DNA from: Selenomonas ruminantium AC2024
Lineage (GTDB): Bacteria; Bacillota; Negativicutes; Selenomonadales; Selenomonadaceae
Direction of reading: 5' to 3'
Assembly (NCBI RefSeq): GCF_000687995.1
Contig: NZ_JIAC01000001.1
Location: 62,001 to 126,000, forward strand
Length of the DNA: 64,000 nt
The translations under genes were made by a program, and so were the position numbers. The first letter of the stretch is position 1, and every line of letters starts with the position of its first letter. Positions 42,883 through 52,251 of the stretch are shown here, in pieces. The notes under the pieces were generated by a model. The model was given only the letters and a program-made list of their open reading frames with translations. It searched no databases and was not told where the DNA came from.

Positions 42883-44460
42883 TTAATCAAATTTCTGCAA
42901 AATATTTTGATACATTCTTTCTAAAGAACCCATATAAGCCTCACTATCCATCAATGGCGACGCCTGCATAATTCGCCGCATGTTTTTACGCAATAATTCC
43001 AAAAGGTTAGTATCACTTGCCAGCTTTACGGCAATATCAATGTAATCATTCACACTCTCGGCCACAAGTTCTTCTAGGCCAAGATTAGCCAAAAAACTAT
43101 AACCAAATCTTGCCCCATGTCGGTTGCCTTTAAGTGTCACAACCGGCACGCCCATATAAAGTGCTTCACAGGTCGTAAGTCCACCGGGATACGGGCTTGT
43201 ATCCAACGCGATATCCATATCATGATATTGCGCTAAATAATCCTTGGACAGGCCACGAAACTCAATGCGCGTCAGTGGCATTCCCAGTTTTTTCAGGCGC
43301 TGTACTGTGTATTCCCGACCTTCTTCCGTTCCCAGTAAAGAATGCTTTAACAATAAACGAGAATTCGGCACAGCCTCCAAAATTTTCTTCCATACCATCA
43401 GCATTCCATCATTCACCTTGGCAAAATTATTGAAACAGCCAAAAGTCACATAGCCATTTTTACGGCACGGAGACTGTCCGACCTCAGGAAAATTTCCCAA
43501 AGGCCTATAACAAAAATGACTTTTAGGCAAACGCAGGAGCCTTTCCGTAAAATATGGTGAAGTTTCATCATCAGAACAATATACATCAGACAAGAACCAC
43601 TGCATTTCATCCATACCAGTGCTGTTAAAATACCCAATACCCGAAAGCTGTATCATTGCTGGACGCCATGCAAATACTGGGAGGGCATTTTCTGCTGAAT
43701 GACCAGCTAAATCCACCAAAATGTCTATTTCATCATCCCTTATCTGCCTTGCTATTTCTTGCCAATTTTCACCGGAAACTTCACGCCAAATCGCGCCTTT
43801 TTGCTGTAATGCCGCAGTCACCCAATCTGGACGTTTCGTTAGCGCGTAAGCATAGACGGAAAAACGCTCTTTATCATACTGGCAAAATAGTGGCCAGACA
43901 AATTGCGCAACAGCATGGTCACGCAAATCTGGCGAAACGTATCCGACCCGAATCTTTTGATGGTTCCACTTTCTTGTTGGATAAGGCGTTATAGAAAGGT
44001 TTCGCAACAAATTACGGTATAGTGCATATAGAGACTGCATATAATCAGCAGTTACGCCATCAATAGCATTAGCTGAAAACAATGCATTACTGCAATCCAC
44101 TAGCTTTTGCTCACTGTCTGGCTCTAATTCTACTGACTTTTTGAACGCCTCCACAGACAACTGACTATCACCCAATCGGCGTAATACCGAGCCCAGCATA
44201 CTCCACGCATCAGCTAGCAACTTATACTCGCCAGAGTCCGCAAACCTTTCAAAAAGTTCCTCTAACACCTTAACTTCTGATATGTACCGTTTCTGGTCAC
44301 GCATGATATAGGCCATAAGCAGCATGCCTTGCAAAGATTTCATACCACTAGCATGCCAAAAATCCTGCAATATCTGCGCTGCTTCTGATAATTTTTTTTT
44401 ACACCACAAGTCATACGCTGTTCTATACACCAGCATGATGCGCTGACGTTCTTTTACCAT
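42883..44460 (-). CDS. O-GlcNAc-transferase-like (GT41/SPINDLY-type) glycosyltransferase with TPR-like N-terminus
   Basis: About 525 residues. Residues ~1-150 form paired helices with a TPR-like unit (AWSMLGSVLRRLGDSQLSVEAFKKSVELEPD). Residues ~165-525 match the catalytic region of O-GlcNAc transferase and related bacterial enzymes: IRVGYVSPDLRDHAVAQF, DILVDLAGHSAENALP, IQLSGIGYFNSTGMDEM, TFGCFNNFAKVND and DIALDTSPYPGGLTTCEALY. Relatives add a sugar to Ser/Thr of proteins, although some act on other acceptors. ATG 44460 follows GGAG nine bases upstream; ATG 44475 has no site. Its presence beside TibC-like enzymes favours a protein acceptor. Confidence 0.9.
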   Translation of the reverse strand: MVKERQRIMLVYRTAYDLWCKKKLSEAAQILQDFWHASGMKSLQGMLLMAYIMRDQKRYISEVKVLEELFERFADSGEYKLLADAWSMLGSVLRRLGDSQLSVEAFKKSVELEPDSEQKLVDCSNALFSANAIDGVTADYMQSLYALYRNLLRNLSITPYPTRKWNHQKIRVGYVSPDLRDHAVAQFVWPLFCQYDKERFSVYAYALTKRPDWVTAALQQKGAIWREVSGENWQEIARQIRDDEIDILVDLAGHSAENALPVFAWRPAMIQLSGIGYFNSTGMDEMQWFLSDVYCSDDETSPYFTERLLRLPKSHFCYRPLGNFPEVGQSPCRKNGYVTFGCFNNFAKVNDGMLMVWKKILEAVPNSRLLLKHSLLGTEEGREYTVQRLKKLGMPLTRIEFRGLSKDYLAQYHDMDIALDTSPYPGGLTTCEALYMGVPVVTLKGNRHGARFGYSFLANLGLEELVAESVNDYIDIAVKLASDTNLLELLRKNMRRIMQASPLMDSEAYMGSLERMYQNILQKFD

Positions 44461-44502
44461 ACTCCCACGCTCCATGTTTATCGCTGGCCCAATACTAACA
44501 TC

Positions 44503-45639
44503 TCAATAACAATACAATACCATCTCACATCCTGTTGGAATTTTATTACCTAAATTGTATTCTGTGAGTAAGGACTTTTCATACTCTCCCAACCAATAAT
44601 CTGTAACATCAATTGGATAATGACGAAACTCGAATCGATAACTAGGACAAATAGATGAAATATATTCTCGCAACATCCACAAATCTTCCGTTTTATGATA
44701 GGCACTTAATGCCATCTTTGGTTTCCATTTTATAATTGACGATGCTGCTCCCTGCAAAACATCCAGCTCAGCACCTTCTACATCCAGCTTAATATAATCA
44801 ACTCGAGGAAGGTCTTTTCGCTCCACATAAGTATCTATGGATATAAAATGTGCTGTTTCATTTCCATTTTCTTGCTTAGAACTAGCTGTCCCTATACTTT
44901 TATAATGCTCCTCTCCTTCTCTATCAGACAGTCCCATATTTTCTACCACCACATCATGGAGCTTGGCCCTTTCACAACAAAGATTATAATTATACTTATC
45001 CATTTCAAAAGCGAAAACTTTTGCTCCTAATGAAGCAAACAGCTTTGCCGTTCCTCCATCATAAGCACCTCCATCAATAGCAATATCTCCTTGCTTTGGT
45101 AAAAAACCTTCCAACATATACTGCGGTTCCGGCGCAAAATGATAATCATGAATCCGGTTGGAAATTTTCCCAAGGATAACAGCCAAATATGCTTTTCTAG
45201 ATTCTTCTTGCTCAAAACATGAATACGTTTCATATAGCCTTGGTAAATTTTCAGTCAGGATATTTTTTTTATCTATTGCATCCTGCATATCACAAAGTGA
45301 AATCGTATCAACCCCCACCTTGCTTATCTGCTTATCTAATACCGTCAACCACAAAAGAGGATGTAAGAACATTATTTTCACATCACGTGGATTAGACAAA
45401 AATTCTCTTATCCCTCTAACATGACATGATTCATGGTTAAGATTTTCTACATTTTTATCCCAAGTACATATAGTATCTAGCCTTATTCCCCAATCAATAA
45501 GTCCATCAACAATACCACTATCCAAAGTTGTATCCGGATTAAAATATGCACAAGAAATCTGTTGCGACTTAATTGCCTCCATACTGTACTCATAATTACG
45601 ATGATAAGTTCTACTAACCATTTTTAAAAAATCTTTCAT
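44503..45639 (-). CDS. FkbM-family methyltransferase
   Basis: A 378-residue protein. The C-terminal half is the FkbM domain: DIAIDGGAYDGGTAKLFASL as SAM loop, VFAFEMDKYN, and YIKLDVEGAELDVLQGAA, then ALSAYHKTEDLW. The N-terminal ~150 residues include ISCAYFNPDTTLDSG and VKIMFLHPLLWL and may be an additional Rossmann-like domain without the GAG motif. Closest in style to the FkbM protein at 11593 (shared 'YHK-EDLW' segment). ATG 45639 follows GAGAGGG; the frame extends to a TTG at 45654. The target is probably a sugar hydroxyl. Confidence 0.85.
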   Translation of the reverse strand: MKDFLKMVSRTYHRNYEYSMEAIKSQQISCAYFNPDTTLDSGIVDGLIDWGIRLDTICTWDKNVENLNHESCHVRGIREFLSNPRDVKIMFLHPLLWLTVLDKQISKVGVDTISLCDMQDAIDKKNILTENLPRLYETYSCFEQEESRKAYLAVILGKISNRIHDYHFAPEPQYMLEGFLPKQGDIAIDGGAYDGGTAKLFASLGAKVFAFEMDKYNYNLCCERAKLHDVVVENMGLSDREGEEHYKSIGTASSKQENGNETAHFISIDTYVERKDLPRVDYIKLDVEGAELDVLQGAASSIIKWKPKMALSAYHKTEDLWMLREYISSICPSYRFEFRHYPIDVTDYWLGEYEKSLLTEYNLGNKIPTGCEMVLYCY

Positions 45640-45674
45640 TTTCGACCCTCTCAATTATTTCTAGTATTTTATCT

Positions 45675-46883
45675 TCACAACTTGTCACAAATTAATCGCT
45701 CAATAGTTTCCAGAACCATTCTTGGTGTTATCTTTTTCGAACATTCCAATTCACGATTTGTTCCCTTATGATATGGACATTTATCATCACGCCAATCCAC
45801 ACGCAAATCATTGTAGCAGCCATGACATACCTGACGATTTTGAATGCGATACGGCGTAGCAAATTCCGAATGAGGGAGCGTTATACCACTAATCAGTACC
45901 ACCGGACAGCCCACCGCATGTGCAAGCCATGAAAGACCGCTTGCCCCCCCGATAAAGAAATCGGCATAAGCTAACATATTAATGCGATCCATTAGCGTAT
46001 AATTTCCTGACCTATCCTCTGCTCGATCCGGCATCTCAATACGCATACCATCTGTTTCCGTCACTCGGTCACGGTCTATACAAATCACACGATAACCTCG
46101 CTGCTGCAAATAATCCGCCACCTGTTCCCACCCTTTGGGGTAAAGCCAGCATTTGCGCGCTCCTGATGCTTGCACAGCAATGCAAACATATGGCTCTACT
46201 ATTTCTCGCGGCTTGGTTGGATGATAACGAACCTCTGGAGCAACAGTATGCAACCCCAAAAGTTCTTGACCCACATAGTCCACCGCCAAGTTGCGGCTAT
46301 CATCAGCTATAAGAAACGGCGGCGTTTGAAAGGCTCCAATATGATAGGTTGCATATGTATCCTCTGGAATCTCCGTTACAATCTGCAGTTCTGGGTAATA
46401 ATTTGTCAATATCTCCCGAAAAGCAGGGTCGTCTAAAATCACACCTCGGCACTGCCATTTTTGTACAAAAGCACGTATATACGGGAGAAGCATGATTTTA
46501 TCTCCTAGCACATTGCCTTCAAGAATAAAACACACCGTCTGGTCAGCTGCATCGTAAATATGGGAAAAGACCATGGTTTCATCATTATATACGTCGACTT
46601 GCCAACGAATAAAATACTGCTCCATGGATATTAGTACTTTCTCCGCTACCCTATCATCGAAAAAAATCTGACCACTATTCGCATCCGTGATTTTGATATG
46701 CCAGTCTCCAGCTGGAACAGCTACACGTATACCAGCATTAAAATCAATTTTCAGTCCTTCAATGCCTGTATCGCCTTTCACAGCTCCTGCCAATTCGTCG
46801 TAACGAACAAACATACCGCTATCAGCAGCAGTAAAATCCTTAATACCTGAATAAAAATATAATACCGGCCATGCGTGCATCAT
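45675..46883 (-). CDS. TibC/Aah-like O-heptosyltransferase (copy 1)
   Basis: About 402 residues. It resembles the autotransporter O-heptosyltransferase family (TibC, Aah). The N-terminal part is a beta-rich domain with VKGDTGIEGLKIDFNAGIRV, followed by a GT9-like GT-B core with LEGNVLGDKIMLLPYIRAF, VQASGARKCWLYPKGWEQV, and FIGGASGLSWLAHAVGCPV. The C-terminus has the four-cysteine pattern CHGC...KCPYHKG...LEC, the iron-finger-type site of TibC. Known members attach heptose from ADP-heptose to Ser of autotransporters. ATG 46883 follows GAGGGGGCGG. It is one of three paralogues in the window. Confidence 0.83.
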   Translation of the reverse strand: MMHAWPVLYFYSGIKDFTAADSGMFVRYDELAGAVKGDTGIEGLKIDFNAGIRVAVPAGDWHIKITDANSGQIFFDDRVAEKVLISMEQYFIRWQVDVYNDETMVFSHIYDAADQTVCFILEGNVLGDKIMLLPYIRAFVQKWQCRGVILDDPAFREILTNYYPELQIVTEIPEDTYATYHIGAFQTPPFLIADDSRNLAVDYVGQELLGLHTVAPEVRYHPTKPREIVEPYVCIAVQASGARKCWLYPKGWEQVADYLQQRGYRVICIDRDRVTETDGMRIEMPDRAEDRSGNYTLMDRINMLAYADFFIGGASGLSWLAHAVGCPVVLISGITLPHSEFATPYRIQNRQVCHGCYNDLRVDWRDDKCPYHKGTNRELECSKKITPRMVLETIERLICDKL

Positions 46884-46893
46884 ACCGCCCCCT

Positions 46894-48483
46894 CTAAAGC
46901 TGACTGTGCATCTCCACCAACGGTTCTGGTATAGCACCAATAACCACGTCTTTTAAAACCGCCTGCCATATATCCTGCCAAGACAGGTGCCTTTTTTGTA
47001 TATGCAGTCTAAAAAAACTCAGACGTTCCATCTGGGAACGACGAAATAGCGGTGATGACAGGCCACCACTAAGCAACACATTATTTTTACGAAGGTAATC
47101 GCGATAGATATTTCCATCACCTATGGCAAAACCATCTGGAAGCTGTAAATCAACTATATTCCCTTTATCCTTTTCCCGTTGCAAAACAGGATGATTCTGA
47201 CTATTCGTCAAGATCAAATCTATATTTTCATGACGCACCAACGTTGTGACCATGTGCTGTAACCTGTGTTTTACCACTAAATCCCCTGGGAAAATCCATT
47301 GAATAAATTCACCATCAGCAGACGCAGCTATATCCTTCCAAAGTTCCTCCCCATGTTCCTGAAGGTATATTATCTCTTTTTCGGTATCTGTAGTCATCTG
47401 CTGCAAGAAGTTCAACACCCACGTATCTTCTTCCTTTGCAGCTAACGAAAAGACAATCATATTCACATAGGGATACTCTTCCTGTAAGGCCGCTGCAAAT
47501 GACTCCTTAAATGGCGTTCGTTGGCCGAAATACGGTAGGATGACCGACACCTTGTGTTGCTCAATACGAGCTTTCTCCTCACTATAATCATTGGCCAATT
47601 GTTGTGCTGCCAAAAGGACATTACGCAACAAAACATTAACTTTATTAGAGCAAACTGTGTATCTAAGCAATATATTCTGACAGTTCGAGTGAATAACAGC
47701 CTTATGTCCCTGCTTTAATTTCGGACGAACAGGCATTTTTCCTTCCAACAGATTATAAAATACATGCCGCCAATGATTAGCAAGATTCGTCTGTTTTGAA
47801 TACTTTGCCACATTAGCCAGCCAACCCACAGCCGCCTTTGAGGCCGCCTGTTCACAACTACGCCAGGAAAAATGGGCTAAATGAATTCCTTGTAATGGTA
47901 AAGCTGTAAGTCTCTGCAATCCAGAATCTTTCTTAATTAAAGCATGATGATTCCCCTGACTGAGAAAAAAATGGGTCTTTTCAAAGGCCAACCGCCCCAC
48001 CAATAATTTTCCCAAGGATTCTGGCTGTTCTTCACGATAACAATCTTCCGCCAAAATAAACTTTTTTCCTACATATTCATCTGCGGTCTGATAGGTTACC
48101 CATGGCAGCTGATAAATCTTATCTGGTGTACAAACAGTAAACAAGGCTTTACTGCACCATTTCATATCATACGCTCCATCCGGCAATAGGAACTCATCGG
48201 CATCCAAGGGCAAGACAAAGTCATAACGTTCGGCAAAAGCCTTTTGCATAAGATCGGTCATAATCTCCGATTGAGCCTGTTCAGCTCCGATATAATCCTC
48301 AACATCTAGAGACAGCCCCTCCTGTACAAGATCATCTAATATTTTCCTTGTTCCATCAGTACTGTTATGATTAACGATATAGATTTTATCAGCAAACGCT
48401 GTCGCATGTCGTACAAAACTTTCAATGATATCCGCCTCGTTGCGCACCATTGATATGACCGCTATACGCAAACTAATCACCAA
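46894..48483 (-). CDS. GT2-type glycosyltransferase with second GT-A-like half
   Basis: About 529 residues. The N-terminal half is a Glyco_tranf_2_4-type domain: RIAVISMVRNEADIIESFVR, IVNHNSTDGT, and LDADEFLLPDGA containing DxD. The C-terminal half (from ~315) begins HKVSVILPYFGQRTPFKESF and includes FIQWIFPGDLV, like a second, degenerate GT2 unit. The whole protein is paralogous to the C-terminal two thirds of the 1003-residue protein at 60178. The start is uncertain: TTG 48483, GTG 48480 or TTG 48471 (MRIAVIS..., with AAGGTTGGTGA upstream) all fit. Donor and acceptor are unknown. Confidence 0.8.
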   Translation of the reverse strand: MVISLRIAVISMVRNEADIIESFVRHATAFADKIYIVNHNSTDGTRKILDDLVQEGLSLDVEDYIGAEQAQSEIMTDLMQKAFAERYDFVLPLDADEFLLPDGAYDMKWCSKALFTVCTPDKIYQLPWVTYQTADEYVGKKFILAEDCYREEQPESLGKLLVGRLAFEKTHFFLSQGNHHALIKKDSGLQRLTALPLQGIHLAHFSWRSCEQAASKAAVGWLANVAKYSKQTNLANHWRHVFYNLLEGKMPVRPKLKQGHKAVIHSNCQNILLRYTVCSNKVNVLLRNVLLAAQQLANDYSEEKARIEQHKVSVILPYFGQRTPFKESFAAALQEEYPYVNMIVFSLAAKEEDTWVLNFLQQMTTDTEKEIIYLQEHGEELWKDIAASADGEFIQWIFPGDLVVKHRLQHMVTTLVRHENIDLILTNSQNHPVLQREKDKGNIVDLQLPDGFAIGDGNIYRDYLRKNNVLLSGGLSSPLFRRSQMERLSFFRLHIQKRHLSWQDIWQAVLKDVVIGAIPEPLVEMHSQL

Positions 48484-48498
48484 CCTTAATAAGAAATT

Positions 48499-49725
48499 TT
48501 ACAGGTTACGAATCAATTCCGGCCTAAGAAATAGATGTCCACCACACTCTGTTGGCAACAAACTCCAGCCATCCACAAAGTCCAATCCCTCTTGCCATCC
48601 GGCAGCGGTCAATGCCTGACTAACATCTTCGTAACGTTGCAGAAACAATATGTACAACCGATTTCCCTTAGGACTTACCCGTTCATATTGCAACAGACGA
48701 CCAGTCCAATCCTGATTTCCTTGAATTGCCAAGTATTTATCATCACCATCAAAGTCAAATAATTCCTTAATCGCCGCTTTTGAAGCCTCATTTGCACAAA
48801 ATATTCGTTGACGCCTGCTACCCATAGCAAAAACTTGCCGTGCCAAGTGCAAATCATGTTTGTGTTGCGCCTCCAACTGTGCAAAAAAACGATACAAGAA
48901 ATCAGCGTCACACCAAGGAGTCTGAGCGAATACAGTATAGAACAGTCTATCGTAAACATCATCTTCTCGTATTCCCAAGCTGCCTGCCTCGTAATGATAA
49001 ATGGCCGAAGTCAACTGCTGAACACCACGCATCTGCAATATTGGAACATAGGCATTATAAGCAATATCCAAATGCAAATAATCCTTGGAATAGAAAAGAT
49101 TAAGAATATCCTGATCATAAAACGCAAAACCTGGAATCTCTTTTAGCTTACAGACTCCATCCTGCAAGATATTCCCCACTGCCAAGAATTTCTGTCGATC
49201 CACCAACAGAACTCCAGAACTAAAGTAATCGCGCCCGTCTACCCAGCCGACCAACACCAGCGGATTTTCCGCTTGGTGGCCGGTATTATCAGAATCAGAT
49301 ACCGCCGCCATAGTATGTCCATCTAATGAAACTTTCCATAAAAACGCAATATCCATATTGACCACAGTATCTGCATCAAGATAAATAAACCTTGTCACTT
49401 CTTCTGGCAGAAATTTTGCCGCAAACAAACGGTAAAAAGCACCGTATGTATATCGTGACAATCCGACTTGAGGCAACGCCTGATACAAAAAAACAAGATC
49501 TGACGTTGCCAACCTTTTCATGTTATAAAAAGAAATTTTTTGTTGAAAGGACACAACAACCTGCTGAAATCGTCGTCGTTCTTGTTCAGTCAATGTCTCA
49601 TCATGCAGTAAATGAATATGTAAATCTTTTTCCATATGGTGCATAAATATTGACCAAAGCGATGTCCCTAAAAATTTACTATATGTTCCCTGTATATCCG
49701 TTAATGCATAGCATATATGAATCAT
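48499..49725 (-). CDS. GT8-family glycosyltransferase
   Basis: A 408-residue protein. The N-terminal ~270 residues are a family 8 retaining GT-A transferase: HICYALTDIQGTYSKFLGTS, YGAFYRLFAAKFLP, the DxD motif in RFIYLDADTVVNMD, FSSGVLLVDRQKF, and YDQDILNLFY. Family members transfer glucose or galactose to LPS or proteins. The C-terminal ~130 residues are unassigned and end in a short tail. ATG 49725 follows GGAGGAAATA, an excellent ribosome site. It sits fifteen bases before the following GT2 gene. Confidence 0.92.
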   Translation of the reverse strand: MIHICYALTDIQGTYSKFLGTSLWSIFMHHMEKDLHIHLLHDETLTEQERRRFQQVVVSFQQKISFYNMKRLATSDLVFLYQALPQVGLSRYTYGAFYRLFAAKFLPEEVTRFIYLDADTVVNMDIAFLWKVSLDGHTMAAVSDSDNTGHQAENPLVLVGWVDGRDYFSSGVLLVDRQKFLAVGNILQDGVCKLKEIPGFAFYDQDILNLFYSKDYLHLDIAYNAYVPILQMRGVQQLTSAIYHYEAGSLGIREDDVYDRLFYTVFAQTPWCDADFLYRFFAQLEAQHKHDLHLARQVFAMGSRRQRIFCANEASKAAIKELFDFDGDDKYLAIQGNQDWTGRLLQYERVSPKGNRLYILFLQRYEDVSQALTAAGWQEGLDFVDGWSLLPTECGGHLFLRPELIRNL

Positions 49726-49761
49726 TATTTCCTCCATAATAAAAACGCATCTTACCTAGCA

Positions 49762-50928
49762 TCAACAATTAGATCCATATAAAATTGTTATCGCACACAT
49801 AATATCCTCTGCACGATTACGCCAACAATGGCGCTTTTCTGCAATTTTGCGCGCACTTTTGGCAATTGATAATCGCCAACTTTCGTCAGCCAGCAATTTA
49901 TGAATTACTTTTATTTGCTCATCACCATTCTGCCAATCATAAAGAAATATTTCCTGACCGCAAACAAATTCTTCCTCCAAATAACTACTGTATTCACTAA
50001 CCACCACAGCCCCATTCAACATAGCAGTAAATACTCGATCATGTGCCCCATGATTAAATTCTGCTTGATCTTGAAAAACTATTTTTGCCTGTGAAAATAC
50101 TTTAACATTATCTTCATAAGGTATAGGACCATGTAATATCAATTTATTTACAAAAGGTACGCTTTCCCAATTTGCACCAAACACATCTACACGAATATCA
50201 TTTCGCACCAACATTTCTAATGCGCGATACCGACGTTGCATCTTTATGTATTGCAAAACTTGCCAAAAGTAAGGCAATAATCTTTCCAAATAAATAACAT
50301 CTACCAAGCCATGTATTTTTAATACTTCCCTAACTGCATCTACTGTTGTTACTGGATATACTTCCATATAATCTGCTACTTCATCCAACAGATATGTTAT
50401 TTGCCTATTTACCGTTCCATCATGCCACATCCTTATCGCTGGCCCATCTTGCCAACGAGACGCTGAAAAAACGACGTCATACTTTCTATCCGCCCCCTCC
50501 ACCAATCCATCATATTGTGTTCCGGCTAAAGGCATAAACATTTTATTCATATTTTTCGATGGATAGGCTATATCTAATATTTCGCCTGCCCTTTTATCCA
50601 AATAAGTTACCAGATGCTTACGACAAGGAAAGTCATATCCACCAACATACCTATTATAGGGTACATCCAACATAACCGATACATGAGGAATATCTATTTC
50701 ACTCTGCCTAGGACTTGCAGTTAATCCTATACCATTAAACCCTACACTAAACCATATCAATTCAGGATGCTGTAGCAATTCATCCACAGCTTCAACAGAT
50801 TTATAATCATCCATATCACATACAATGACATCTACACCGCACTCCCTGAATCCTTGGATAAAGCTTTTCATATTTTCCCAGATAACGGTCCCATAACTTT
50901 TCCTAATATAACAAAGTATATTCTTCAT
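49762..50928 (-). CDS. CgeB-like glycosyltransferase
   Basis: A 388-residue protein resembling the CgeB/DUF3880 type of GT-B transferase. It has KNILCYIRKSYGTVIWENM at the N-terminus, VSVMLDVPYNRY, IAYPSKNMNKMFMPLAG, RVDVFGANWESVP, and in the C-lobe AHDRVFTAMLNGAVVVSEYSS. Proteins of this group modify surface polysaccharides, spore coats or flagellin-associated glycans. ATG 50928 follows GAGAAGTGAGAG; the frame extends eleven codons upstream without better support. The substrate is unknown. Confidence 0.78.
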   Translation of the reverse strand: MKNILCYIRKSYGTVIWENMKSFIQGFRECGVDVIVCDMDDYKSVEAVDELLQHPELIWFSVGFNGIGLTASPRQSEIDIPHVSVMLDVPYNRYVGGYDFPCRKHLVTYLDKRAGEILDIAYPSKNMNKMFMPLAGTQYDGLVEGADRKYDVVFSASRWQDGPAIRMWHDGTVNRQITYLLDEVADYMEVYPVTTVDAVREVLKIHGLVDVIYLERLLPYFWQVLQYIKMQRRYRALEMLVRNDIRVDVFGANWESVPFVNKLILHGPIPYEDNVKVFSQAKIVFQDQAEFNHGAHDRVFTAMLNGAVVVSEYSSYLEEEFVCGQEIFLYDWQNGDEQIKVIHKLLADESWRLSIAKSARKIAEKRHCWRNRAEDIMCAITILYGSNC

Positions 50929-50982
50929 TTCTCTCACTTCTCTTATTATATAAAAAAACATTTTAAACCATCATATATGCAC

Positions 50983-52116
50983 CTATTTAATCAAAAAGAT
51001 ATCTGACTGAAAATCCTTACTGCTTTGACGAAATATCTGTAACGAATCCAACGGATATACAGTTTTATTTCCTTTCATATACTCTTGAATAAGAATATAT
51101 CCCTTATATTCACATTCCCGTAAACATATTAAAACATCATCAAAAAAACCATATTCCCCCCATAAATATGGATTCAACTCCATATAAAGGGGTATTTCAT
51201 TGTTTTTTAATATATTTTTTGCCCCACTTACTACTAGAGGTTCAAATCCCTCTGTATCAATCCAAATATACTTTATTTTGCCAGTTTCTAAATTGTTACC
51301 GAAAAAATAATCATCCAACGAAATAAGCGATACCTCCACTGCATGACCACCGCTGTTCTTAAGCAAGCTGCTACCTCCAGGATTCTCTTCATCATAGTAT
51401 AATACTTTTCTTTCACTACGATTAGATAATCCATAGGATTCAATGCGTGATTCATCCGCAAGTTCATTTATCTCTATATTGATTTTTAGGAGACGATTGT
51501 TGCGTACCGCTGGTTCAAAGGCAATAATTTTTATATTTTCATCTAATTTCTTGCGAAAATAAATACTGGTAGTACCAATATTTGCGCCCAAATCTAAAAA
51601 ATATCCCTCCTCATCATCTCGCAATATGTAAAACTCGTGAGCAAGTTTATAAAATAACTTCATCTCATCTGTCGACCAAGTTTGACCATCCCGATACATA
51701 TAAGGCATAATAACACAATCCGTTACCGATGCTACAAATGTAATATCATCCACCTTGCATGTGCAATATTCCTTCCAAGCACACTCTTGTCGCCATAAAA
51801 GTAATCTGCGCATACTTCCTACATTATCCCTCAATAGGAACATAGCCTGATCAAAATTTTCATACCAACTCTCAATTGAATATATAAAAACTACTCTATC
51901 CTTGAAAAATCCAACTTTCTCTAGCATTTTTTGCAAATCAAAATCTCTTATTCTTTTGGAAATAAGCAACAAATCAATTTCATCATCAATCAACCGAACA
52001 TTCTTTTCATAGGGAGGGATAATCTGTACAATCTCCAAACGATCAAGATGCATATTTTCATTTATCCATTTCTTTCCATACCCATCTATATCCCAGATAA
52101 CCACACGTGCTTTCAT
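50983..52116 (-). CDS. FkbM-family methyltransferase
   Basis: A 377-residue protein. The C-terminal half is an FkbM domain: GYFLDLGANIGTTSIYFRKK, KIIAFEPAVRNN, YGLSNRSERKVL, and KYIWIDTEGFEPLVVSGAKN, where the usual KxDVEG is WIDTEG. The N-terminal ~100 residues (RVVIWDIDGYGKKWINEN) could be a divergent copy of the island's Rossmann module, with GYG in place of GAG. ATG 52116 follows GGAG nine bases upstream; a GTG at 52143 is less likely. An 8-bp inverted repeat (AAAGATGC / GCATCTTT) lies in the 108-base gap upstream. Confidence 0.82.
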   Translation of the reverse strand: MKARVVIWDIDGYGKKWINENMHLDRLEIVQIIPPYEKNVRLIDDEIDLLLISKRIRDFDLQKMLEKVGFFKDRVVFIYSIESWYENFDQAMFLLRDNVGSMRRLLLWRQECAWKEYCTCKVDDITFVASVTDCVIMPYMYRDGQTWSTDEMKLFYKLAHEFYILRDDEEGYFLDLGANIGTTSIYFRKKLDENIKIIAFEPAVRNNRLLKINIEINELADESRIESYGLSNRSERKVLYYDEENPGGSSLLKNSGGHAVEVSLISLDDYFFGNNLETGKIKYIWIDTEGFEPLVVSGAKNILKNNEIPLYMELNPYLWGEYGFFDDVLICLRECEYKGYILIQEYMKGNKTVYPLDSLQIFRQSSKDFQSDIFLIK

Positions 52117-52251
52117 ACCATATACTCCATGTAAAAATTTCACCGTACAATTGTTTGCATGTCATAAAAGATGCTCCTGATTTATACACAATAAACCAAT
52201 TCGACCATTAATGCATCTTTCGCACAAAATTTCGAATCCAATAAACTATTC

